This document shows positions 27,121-34,550 of a stretch of 64,000 nt of DNA, one piece after another (the stretch's first letter is position 1; each line of letters begins with the position of its first letter). Location: positions 1-64,000 of the forward strand of contig NZ_CP096564.1 of the NCBI RefSeq assembly GCF_023221595.1. The letters are read 5' to 3'. The stretch comes from Rhodococcus qingshengii JCM 15477 (GTDB lineage Bacteria > Actinomycetota > Actinomycetes > Mycobacteriales > Mycobacteriaceae). A program made the position numbers and the translations under genes. The notes below the pieces were generated by a model. It saw only the letters and a program-made list of their open reading frames with translations, did not search any database and was not told the origin of the DNA.

Positions 27121-28557
27121 TTAGATATTTGGACGGTCACCAGAATCTTGTAGGGACTCAAGTTGCGTTAGTGCAGAATCTGCCACGGCAAGTGCTAACT
27201 CATCCGGCACGTCGGAATACTTTAACTGCCGCATCGCATGTGCGTACGTGAAGGCTAGCGTCGCTTCGACCGAATCGACGTCCAGGGCCCAACCCCGGCA
27301 TTCGCGAATGAAATCCGCATATGGATTGGACTCGCAGTAAGCATCAAGGTTAGCCCAATTAGACCAATTCGCGCGGTCAGCCCAATCGCTTTCACGCGCA
27401 GATCCTTGATCGTGGAATATAATGCTGAGTTCGAGCGTTACAGGATCAACTGGCGCTAAACCGTTTCCAACATCGCCGAAATCGATCAAAATTGGTCGTT
27501 GGAACTTGTCAATTAGTATGTTCTCTCCGTGAAGGTCGCCATGCACAATTGTTTTTCGAATGACAACCATTCGTTCTTCGCGTTCCTGCGCCCGACGGTC
27601 GAGGGCGAAGTCGAGTTCATTTAGGCGCTCGTCGGATACTAGGTCCTGCCTTAATTCTCTTAGGCTAATTAGAGATTTGGTATCGCCGCCTATCCATTTA
27701 GTCATAGCCTCTCTTAGGGTTCGTAAGATTTCTACTGCGGAATTGGGGTCTTCATTCAATTTGTAAAAAAATGATTTGCTATCAGCCGAGGCCAATGTTG
27801 AAATCAGGGCCGCCTTTTTCCTCAATCCTGACATCATGGGGGGTATGGAGGGGGCAAAGAATCCTGGCTGCAAATGATTCGGGACGAATTCATTGAATCG
27901 GGAATACTCCTCTGATGCTTCTGCCCGATCCAATACTTTAATGAAGATATTAGCTTCACTCAGATCTTCTGAAACAAATTTCACTCGACCGATTGTTGCG
28001 CCAGAAAGCCCTGTCGCTTTTTGTACTATCGCACGATTATGTTTTATTTTTTTCGCGTAAGTGCGTACCGCACGTTGAAATATGATGTCTTCCACTCCCC
28101 CGGCGTCGAGATTGCAATAATCGTCAAGTTCAGAAAGTGCGCGACTCAGTGTCAGTATTAACTCCTCAAGCTCCTCCACGTCATCTTTTTCAACTAACTG
28201 AACAAGGGGGTACTCTTCTATTCCAAAAATTGAATCAGTACCACCGCTCGCTAATTTATCTTTCGTGTTTTTCGTTGTGGCAAAGGCTGTAAGAAACACA
28301 AGCGGAGTTCCGGGGCAAATTTCGCGAGCAACCCCATGGACCGCGAAGCCATGAGATTCGCTGATGTCGGCGCTATTTTCAGTGGGAGGGATTCTAAGAT
28401 CACATATAATGAGATCGAAAACATCATTCTGTATTTTTGATATAGCCTGCTCGCGAAACTGGGCTAAGGTTATTTGTGCATGTGAACATGCGAATTTGAT
28501 GGCGGAAGTAGTTTGTCTAATGCTTCTATCTTCATCTTCGATCAGTAGTATTTTCAT
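27121..28557 (-). CDS. Receiver domain fused to aminoglycoside-phosphotransferase-like kinase
   Basis: The 478-residue protein opens with a two-component receiver domain (about 1-130): acidic cluster IEDED (7-10), phosphoacceptor Asp53 in LIICDLRIPP, Thr90 in LVFLTAF. The C-terminal domain (about 185-470) is an APH/protein-kinase-like fold: a candidate ATP Lys207 in NIFIKVLD, catalytic loop HGDLHGENILID (Asp341, Asn346) and metal-binding ILIDFGDVG (Asp359). So the histidine kinase encoded just upstream may control a phosphotransferase rather than a DNA-binding domain. The start is four bases after the kinase-gene stop. Base composition is visibly AT-richer than the plasmid backbone. Last gene of a three-gene unit; substrate unknown (small molecule or protein). 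Confidence 0.85.
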   Translation of the reverse strand: MKILLIEDEDRSIRQTTSAIKFACSHAQITLAQFREQAISKIQNDVFDLIICDLRIPPTENSADISESHGFAVHGVAREICPGTPLVFLTAFATTKNTKDKLASGGTDSIFGIEEYPLVQLVEKDDVEELEELILTLSRALSELDDYCNLDAGGVEDIIFQRAVRTYAKKIKHNRAIVQKATGLSGATIGRVKFVSEDLSEANIFIKVLDRAEASEEYSRFNEFVPNHLQPGFFAPSIPPMMSGLRKKAALISTLASADSKSFFYKLNEDPNSAVEILRTLREAMTKWIGGDTKSLISLRELRQDLVSDERLNELDFALDRRAQEREERMVVIRKTIVHGDLHGENILIDKFQRPILIDFGDVGNGLAPVDPVTLELSIIFHDQGSARESDWADRANWSNWANLDAYCESNPYADFIRECRGWALDVDSVEATLAFTYAHAMRQLKYSDVPDELALAVADSALTQLESLQDSGDRPNI

Positions 28558-28561
28558 CTAT

Positions 28562-29455
28562 TCATATCCCATCTACATTTGTCGACCATCGAATTTCGCA
28601 CGATGTTCCTCCATGTTCACGCGGAGTCAATTTTATTGATCCGCCGAATGAATGAACCGCGCGTTGCGCGATTGGAAGGCCCCATCCGAAGTGTATCTCT
28701 TTAGACTTCTTGGTAACTCCTGGATCCCATAATCGGTCATTTCCCTCAGGGAGGCCGATTCCATTGTCCAGTACAGCGATCCAGGCAGTGTCATGCGATA
28801 CGCCACAATTGATTACTACTTGATTTCCGTCCTTCTCGCTTGCTTCTACCGCATTTCGGATTGCATTTATGAGAGCGATACGAAGAAGCTCTGGATCACC
28901 CAAGGCGGTGACAGAGTCTGATCTAGTTACTATTACTTGGTGTTCGGTAAAGTTGCCATGGTGGATTTCCTCGGTGATGAGGTTTGCGAGATCGAATTCA
29001 GTGTATTGGGGTGAAGTGGAGGCGTCGTGCAGGCGTTTGATGGTGTCTAGGAAGCTTCGCAAACGGTTTATGTAATTTTCGGTCGCTGATGATGGAAATT
29101 CATCTCCCAGTTCCCGGCGAGCCGATGTGAAAATATCACCTACAATAGTTTTTACCTCGTGCAGGATAGTCTCTGTGACCGACTGAATAGCCTTAGCTCG
29201 TATGTCCTCTAGTTCGACCTCGTCCGCTGTCGATATCCAACCGTCTCCTATTTCATATTTTCCGCCGGCCGTCCTCCAGTTGGAAACGGCACGGTCCAAA
29301 GCGGATCGCACCCAGGAGTCTGGTTCATTATTTCGTATATGGCGTATTTCAGACAGTCTTGACGCTTCGGGAAGGTTAAATAATCCTCGCGCTCCTCGAA
29401 GTCGTTCACTTGAACTTGCGGAGGCCAATAATCTCATTGCCTCATCGATATCCAC
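28562..29455 (-). CDS. Soluble histidine kinase with HEAT-like N-terminus
   Basis: The 297-residue protein has no membrane segment. Residues 15-60 look like a HEAT-type helical repeat (RLRGARGLFNLPEASRLSEI). A dimerisation/phosphoacceptor helix follows with His99 (TILHEVKTIVGDI), then the GHKL ATPase: N-box ALINAIRNAVEAS (about 194-206), G1 DNGIGLPEG (230-238), F-box region WDPGVTKK, G2 HFGWGLPIAQRAV (255-267). All ATP-binding motifs are intact. The GTG start overlaps the stop of the ATPase gene by one base (TAGTG), so translation is coupled. The partner receiver is the next gene. A cytosolic sensor kinase sandwiched between an SMC-like ATPase and a receiver-kinase fusion is unusual. Confidence 0.88.
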   Translation of the reverse strand: MDIDEAMRLLASASSSERLRGARGLFNLPEASRLSEIRHIRNNEPDSWVRSALDRAVSNWRTAGGKYEIGDGWISTADEVELEDIRAKAIQSVTETILHEVKTIVGDIFTSARRELGDEFPSSATENYINRLRSFLDTIKRLHDASTSPQYTEFDLANLITEEIHHGNFTEHQVIVTRSDSVTALGDPELLRIALINAIRNAVEASEKDGNQVVINCGVSHDTAWIAVLDNGIGLPEGNDRLWDPGVTKKSKEIHFGWGLPIAQRAVHSFGGSIKLTPREHGGTSCEIRWSTNVDGI

Positions 29456-31356
29456 TACTTGGCGTCCCGTTCTCTCTGATAGAACTCGGAACGTGTCTCG
29501 AATGCTCTCACTCCGCCTTCCATGATCTTCGTTACGGCCTGAACTGTGGAAATTTCATCGAGCGAACCTTGGTGAGAAACAAAGCCGTGCTCACCATCGG
29601 AATTCATGGCAATCACCCGATCAGCTTCTCCGAGCACAGGTATGTTGGCGTTATGCGACGTGAATATGAACTGGTCTTTTGGTAGCCGCTTGCGCAAAGC
29701 AGAAACCAAGGTTGAAGCTATGAATGCATTATCCAGATGGTCTTCGGGTTGATCGAGAATCAGTGGATCGCCGTGGTGACCAAGTAATATCGGGAGCACC
29801 ACAGTGCAGCGCTGACCAATTGATAGTCGGTCGCTGGGCTTATATTCAGGTCCGTCGAGAAGTTCTAGAGTTGCACCGTCTTCAATAACTGCTGAAATAA
29901 TATCCGCTGTGGCGTGATGCTGAAGTGCTCTAATTACGGAACTCGCTCGTTCTGGCGCGATTCCGAGAGCAGCGCTCAAGTTTTCGTAGGTTCCGTTTTC
30001 GATCCATGTGACAAGTTCGTGTGGGGAGACCTCGCGGGCTATTTGGGGCGCTAATGAGTTGTAGTGGATCCCGCTACCGCGGAGACCGGACACTATAGCT
30101 GCGCGATATTGTTCGGAATTTTCCGATCGACTCATCCGAATCCGTACGGTCGGCGCAAGGCTGCTATTTAGTTTAGTGGCTACTGCATCTCGCTCTCGGA
30201 ATATTTCGTCCCGGAGCAAATCCAGCTTTGTGTAGATTTCGTTTCGATCGGATGCTATTGAGTGGAATCTTTCCGCTCTTATGGTTAAGAGATTTTTGAG
30301 TGCCTCAAGACGTCCGTGTTTTTCTTCCAGTTCAGCTACCCGCTGCGATGCTTGTCCTATGCCAGTTTGCACGGTATCCAGTTGTTGCCGAACCTGTCTG
30401 CTCTGAACATCTATCACGGCGCGTAAGCTAGTTGTTGACTCTGCCGCATTTGTAATTCCCTGTTCGATTGCCAGTAATTCTCCCGCAGCTTGTTGAAGCA
30501 TGTAAGAAATATGTTCAAGACGGGGGCGGTCATCGGCAATCAAGTCACTTCCCGCATGGGATGGCCAAGGCATGAGAATTTGAGTCGTTGCGGATCTCAA
30601 GCGGTCCAGTTGGGACTGAAATTCTTTGACATGTGATTTGTCTTGCTCGAGTACGGATTCGCGCATAGCTATCCGTTGCCCTATTTCTTGAAGGTCTTTT
30701 AATTCAGTTTGTTGTTCCTGTGTGGCCTGAGAATCTTCAAGAAGCTGTTGCTGATGTTGTCGTGCCGCAGCTAATTCAGACTCTATGGGTTGCAGCGACT
30801 CAATTTCTTCAGATATCGCTCGACCATCCGAAATTAGAGTGGAAATTTCTGTGGTCAAGCTTCTCAATTGCGATCGAAAAGAGTCGATATTTCGTTCGCG
30901 CACTTCTCTGTCTGTTCGAAATCTGTCCAAAAGATGCAGTCGTCCTGCTGTTTGTGCACCCACCGCTTCAATCTCGTTCTGGGCGAGGACCGTACAGGAA
31001 ATATTTCCGGCGCCGGGAGATGTCGACGTATGACCAGAGGCCGATCTGGAGATCGTGTAGATAGAGTCGTTGTCACGGATCGTGAGCGTTACGGCCCCCC
31101 CGTCCAGGATGGCTATAGCTTGTTGGTTGCCTTGAGTTTTCGCTTTTTCAGTGAACGCACCTGCTCCGGTGCAGAACCGGATAAGTTCAACAATCGAGGT
31201 TTTCCCCGTCCCCCGCGCACCGATGATGACATTCAGCCCGGGACTGAACCTGAGGTCCAATCCCGCTAGGAAACCCTCGGCCTCAACTTGGAGTCGCTCA
31301 ATATGCACAGACGGTTTCCCTCCTGGATCATTCGAAAGAGTCATCATCTCACGCAC
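29455..31356 (-). CDS. SMC/RecF-like ABC ATPase with long coiled coil
   Basis: The 633-residue protein is a soluble ABC-type ATPase. Walker A GARGTGKTS is at 46-54, a Q-loop-like VLAQNEIEAVG near 120, a coiled-coil insertion fills about 150-410, and the C-terminal half has the signature LSIGQ (about 511-515), Walker B/D-loop PLILDQPEDHLDN (about 531-543) and the H-loop TSHNANIPVL (about 567). QPEDHLDN-type Walker B regions are common in ATPases of anti-phage and DNA-sensing systems. It starts at a GTG at 31356; ATGs at 31347 and 31344 are alternatives. First gene of the unit, followed by the histidine kinase with a one-base overlap. No nuclease domain is visible. Confidence 0.85.
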   Translation of the reverse strand: MREMMTLSNDPGGKPSVHIERLQVEAEGFLAGLDLRFSPGLNVIIGARGTGKTSIVELIRFCTGAGAFTEKAKTQGNQQAIAILDGGAVTLTIRDNDSIYTISRSASGHTSTSPGAGNISCTVLAQNEIEAVGAQTAGRLHLLDRFRTDREVRERNIDSFRSQLRSLTTEISTLISDGRAISEEIESLQPIESELAAARQHQQQLLEDSQATQEQQTELKDLQEIGQRIAMRESVLEQDKSHVKEFQSQLDRLRSATTQILMPWPSHAGSDLIADDRPRLEHISYMLQQAAGELLAIEQGITNAAESTTSLRAVIDVQSRQVRQQLDTVQTGIGQASQRVAELEEKHGRLEALKNLLTIRAERFHSIASDRNEIYTKLDLLRDEIFRERDAVATKLNSSLAPTVRIRMSRSENSEQYRAAIVSGLRGSGIHYNSLAPQIAREVSPHELVTWIENGTYENLSAALGIAPERASSVIRALQHHATADIISAVIEDGATLELLDGPEYKPSDRLSIGQRCTVVLPILLGHHGDPLILDQPEDHLDNAFIASTLVSALRKRLPKDQFIFTSHNANIPVLGEADRVIAMNSDGEHGFVSHQGSLDEISTVQAVTKIMEGGVRAFETRSEFYQRERDAK

Positions 31357-31743
31357 TCTGCGTCATCGGTCTGGTTCGCGCCGAGGCTGTGTCGGATGAG
31401 ACCGAAAGTTCCCCAAGTCGGAAGGTGTTCGCGGTTACGTATTCGCACGAGATGCGTGTCTACCCCGGCAGACCGAGAGGCCGATCGAGACTGATGATCG
31501 AATGGGTTTGGGCTGTGTGAGACGCCCGTGCACCACCGGATTCTGTTTCGACCCGCTGCCGCCTACGAGGTTGTCGACGACAGCTCACCAAACCGCGGCT
31601 CAAGCATAAATCTGGTATGTGTGCCGCCGAGCTGCGCTGCAGAGATGACCTCCGCGGAGGACGTCGACTAGATGAGTTCTCCGAGTCTGATAGTCGGAAT
31701 CCACATTGGGAATCGAAGTACAGGCCCTGAGTTTACGTCTGCA
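31357..31743. other. Gene-free stretch upstream of the three-gene cassette
   Basis: It should contain the promoter of the ATPase-kinase-receiver unit. I see no clear minus-strand -35/-10 pair or operator. The 3' end of the Fic gene marks its right border. Confidence 0.4.
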
Positions 31744-32553
31744 TCAAATCTCAATCTCGCCTTCGAAACGAAGATGTTCAAGTCGCCTTCGAGTAAGACG
31801 CTCCACTGCAGTGAGCGGTGCATTTGCGCCAGATTTCGTTCGAGTATGCGTTTTTGTGAGTGCCTTGTCGAGGACCCTGACCAGACGATCCGTCCTGGCG
31901 GTGGCTTGATTGTAGAAGCGTGCCTGTACGAATTCTGTTCTCAGTGGCGCATTCTCGGCGAACTGCCCGACGTCGAGTTCGTACCCGGCTTCGCGGGCCA
32001 GCTGGGAGAAGAACACCGACTGCGTGCGAGTGTTGCCCTCACGGAAACTGTGGATCGTGTTGATCTCGCCCCAGTGATCAGCGAGGCCGGCGACGAATTG
32101 CTCTCGATCCCGGCCGCGCAGCAGGTCATCGGCCGCGAGCTTGCGGAACTGTCTTTCGGCCGCTTCGCGGATCTGATCTCCGACCCCTGGGTAATAGCCG
32201 TACTGCACTGTGGGCGCTGCCGGGTCCCCGGGTGCGTAGTGGACGATGTCGGGGCCGCTCTTCGACATCTGTCGGTCCGGGCCGACACGTTCCTGACCTG
32301 CCCATTCGTATACGTCTTGGAACAGTGCGCGGTGGACGGCCTTGAGGTGCGCGTAGTCGAAGTTCCCCTCGATCGGTTTCCTGTCGAGTTCGATCGCCCG
32401 CAGATGCGTTGCTCGCTCTTCGTACCGGCGCAGTTTTTCGGCGTCCCGTGTCCCGTATGGGTCGGCAGCGGTGACCAGCTTGTTTCGTAAAACAGTCGTT
32501 CCCGGGATGAAGTAGTCATCCCAGGAACGGAACTGTGAAGTTTTCGCAGGCAA
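31744..32553 (-). CDS. Fic-domain toxin, VbhT-like
   Basis: Fic enzymes usually AMPylate target proteins such as DNA gyrase or topoisomerase IV. The 269-residue protein has the Fic core with the active-site loop HSFREGNTRTQS (His168 to Ser179), compared with the consensus HxFx(D/E)GNxRxxR. The catalytic His168, Glu172, Gly173, Asn174 and Arg176 are present, but the final Arg, which contacts the ATP gamma-phosphate, is Ser179. Upstream helices (LKAVHRALFQDVYEWAGQER) match the VbhT-type subfamily. It begins 7 bases after the antitoxin stop. On a conjugative plasmid the pair probably stabilises inheritance. Confidence 0.9.
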   Translation of the reverse strand: MPAKTSQFRSWDDYFIPGTTVLRNKLVTAADPYGTRDAEKLRRYEERATHLRAIELDRKPIEGNFDYAHLKAVHRALFQDVYEWAGQERVGPDRQMSKSGPDIVHYAPGDPAAPTVQYGYYPGVGDQIREAAERQFRKLAADDLLRGRDREQFVAGLADHWGEINTIHSFREGNTRTQSVFFSQLAREAGYELDVGQFAENAPLRTEFVQARFYNQATARTDRLVRVLDKALTKTHTRTKSGANAPLTAVERLTRRRLEHLRFEGEIEI

Positions 32554-32560
32554 CGGACGG

Positions 32561-32758
32561 TTAGAGCTCGAGTTCCTGGCGGAAGGCCGCCAGCTCTTGC
32601 TCTGGAGTGCTTACTCCTCGTGCAACGCGGCGCGCAGCAGCCTTGTCCGCTTCGGTGACGGTGCCACCGGCGAGACGAACAACACCGGTCGCGAACTGTA
32701 CCGACTCTTCGACACTGCGCGATGCAGTGCGTGTGGTGACCTTGTGTGCAGTGGTCAT
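32561..32758 (-). CDS. Fic antitoxin, VbhA-like
   Basis: The 65-residue protein starts at the ATG at 32758, preceded by GGGGAGGG. Position, size and sequence pattern (SVEESVQFATGVVRLAGGTV, then RRVARGVSTPEQELAAF) match class I Fic antitoxins, which insert an inhibitory helix with motif (S/T)xxxE(G/N) into the toxin. By my alignment the motif reads VVRLAG: Ala30 stands where the inhibitory Glu is expected. It is translated just ahead of the toxin. The reading frame runs 14 codons further upstream but without a better ribosome binding site. Confidence 0.75.
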   Translation of the reverse strand: MTTAHKVTTRTASRSVEESVQFATGVVRLAGGTVTEADKAAARRVARGVSTPEQELAAFRQELEL

Positions 32759-32858
32759 GCGGCCCAGCCCTCCCCGTGCGATACGTTCGATCGCTTCCAC
32801 TATCTTACATCAAATTGCCTATACATGCAGCTCACTCCCTGTTTTCGTGCGCCAGAAG

Positions 32859-33302
32859 TTATTGGCGGACAGCTATGTCATCGTTGACCCACTCCCCCAA
32901 TCCCTCCAGGTCATCGACGATCTCAAGCGCCTTGAACGAACACTTCGCGTCGGTGCACCGCTTGTAACCGGCCCGTTCGGCAAGGTCACGCAACGTAGGC
33001 CAGAGCCACTGCACATGGAACGCCGAGAGCTCCGAGCCCGGCTCGTCGAGGGTGTAGGCGCTTTGGTGCGAGACCATCAGCCCTGTCAGTTCCTCGACCG
33101 CTACGGGGTGGCGGAACCAGCACGGCGGAATCACCGCATCCGATCCGGACACCGCGTAGCGCCGGCGGAACCACCCCACCCACGCGATCAGTTCCGCCCA
33201 CAGCTCCGCTGCCTGTGCCCCGTCTAGATCCTCCCACCGGTACACCCGCGCCGGCACATCGTTCTCGAGTTGCTCGTCGTCACCGAACTCATCTTCCATC
33301 AT
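32859..33302 (-). CDS. DUF4913-like plasmid protein
   Basis: The 147-residue protein has the pattern of DUF4913, common on actinobacterial conjugative plasmids: LWAELIAWVGWFRRRYAV, AVIPPCWFRHPVAVEELTGL and AFHVQWLWPTLRDL. Function unknown; association with transfer regions suggests a role in conjugation or its control. It has an acidic N-terminus and sits at the downstream end of the T4SS operon. Confidence 0.72.
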   Translation of the reverse strand: MMEDEFGDDEQLENDVPARVYRWEDLDGAQAAELWAELIAWVGWFRRRYAVSGSDAVIPPCWFRHPVAVEELTGLMVSHQSAYTLDEPGSELSAFHVQWLWPTLRDLAERAGYKRCTDAKCSFKALEIVDDLEGLGEWVNDDIAVRQ

Positions 33303-33403
33303 CCGCCTATCCCCCTTCTGTTTGTCGGGCAGTATGAGCGCTGGTGATTTTCGTAAAATCGTTGTCGTGCAACACTATCCGAAGGGCCGCCGGTTGCCGT
33401 TGC

Positions 33404-33727
33404 CTATTCCTGCATCCAGTAGCCGGCCCACGCATCCTGCCCGGCCGCGAGCATCTCGAATACCGAGTCTCCGCACGGGGCGCAGGAGTCTCCCCGGTGA
33501 CGGATGCTCTCGAACTTGCCGCTCGCCCGGAATACGCCGTCGTTGTACGTCACCTCCGGGTCACGCACCGTTCCATCGGCAGGAGAGACGATCTCGACCA
33601 TCGTCCGGCTGATCTCGTTTCCGGTGACGAGAATCCACCAGGCCTTGTCACCGGTGGTCCAATGATCGTCATGCAGCCACGGCTTAGTCGAATCATCCTG
33701 TGCTGCTGAGGGGGTCGAGTTCCTCAT
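33404..33727 (-). CDS. Hypothetical plasmid protein
   Basis: The 107-residue protein overlaps the stop of the preceding gene by four bases, so it is translationally coupled to it and very likely real. It is Trp-rich with two Cys in DSCAPCGDSVF. No signal peptide or membrane segment. No family recognised. Confidence 0.6.
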   Translation of the reverse strand: MRNSTPSAAQDDSTKPWLHDDHWTTGDKAWWILVTGNEISRTMVEIVSPADGTVRDPEVTYNDGVFRASGKFESIRHRGDSCAPCGDSVFEMLAAGQDAWAGYWMQE

Positions 33728-34497
33728 CCTTGGTCGCCGACATGGTCCATATCGCTGCCGTCGTCGTCCGGGGCGGTATCGTCCTGTCCATCGTCATCTG
33801 CCGAAGCATCGGCGGAGGCCGTGGCGACGAGGCGTTCGAGCTTCGTTTCGCGCCAGGACTTCGATCCAGGTTCGCGGCACCAGTCCAACGCCGTGGTGTC
33901 GTCGTCGACGTCGATTTCCACCACCACTCCCGCGCCCAGTGCGGCGCGCATCAGATCGCCGCTGCGGACGTGATGGTTGAGCACGTGAATCCGGACGGTC
34001 AGAGCGTCGACCTCGAGTTCTTCGCGGACCTTGCCTGCCAGGAACACCGCTTTGCCGGCGGCCGAGAGATCCGCCGAGTTCTGGTCGCCTTCCTTGCGAA
34101 TCTTGTCGTCGTCGAAAAACTCCCCGTACCAGGCAACGAGCCCTTCCGGACCGCACACCGCGTACGAGGCGACTTCGTCATCGCCGGCCGCCCACAGCTC
34201 CACCAACGGACCATCGGCCGCGGCTGCTTGGATCTGCGCCAGTCGCTCCCGCTGCGCGATCGAGCGCAGTTCGTCGTAGTCGATGTCGAGTCGCTTGTTC
34301 AGTTCCGTCTTGAACTTCGGGAACATCGATTGCGTCGCGAACTTGTGCTCCTTCGCCCACTCGTAGAGCGCCGAGTGCGTGGTCAAGGTGCGCAGCTCCT
34401 CCGCTCCTTCCTTGACTGCCTTGCCGACTTCGTCCCACTGCGCCGCAGACGAGCTGGCGCTGCGAGACTTCGTGCTGCTACGACGACCTGCAACCAT
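33724..34497 (-). CDS. Hypothetical protein of the conjugation operon
   Basis: The 257-residue protein starts with AAGGAG eight bases upstream. The first 30 residues are Ser/Arg-rich; the middle is helical and then alpha/beta (LVELWAAGDDEVASYAVCG, LVAWYGEFFDDD, ALTVRIHVLNHHV); the C-terminal 35 residues are almost entirely Asp/Ala/Gly, a strongly acidic tail. Soluble. It lies between the coupling-protein gene and the 107-residue gene, so a role in substrate recruitment is possible but unproven. Confidence 0.65.
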   Translation of the reverse strand: MVAGRRSSTKSRSASSSAAQWDEVGKAVKEGAEELRTLTTHSALYEWAKEHKFATQSMFPKFKTELNKRLDIDYDELRSIAQRERLAQIQAAAADGPLVELWAAGDDEVASYAVCGPEGLVAWYGEFFDDDKIRKEGDQNSADLSAAGKAVFLAGKVREELEVDALTVRIHVLNHHVRSGDLMRAALGAGVVVEIDVDDDTTALDWCREPGSKSWRETKLERLVATASADASADDDGQDDTAPDDDGSDMDHVGDQG

Positions 34498-34550
34498 GAT
34501 GAAACTCCTTTTCTACAAGGTGGATTCGAGTGATACGAGCGGAAAACAGT

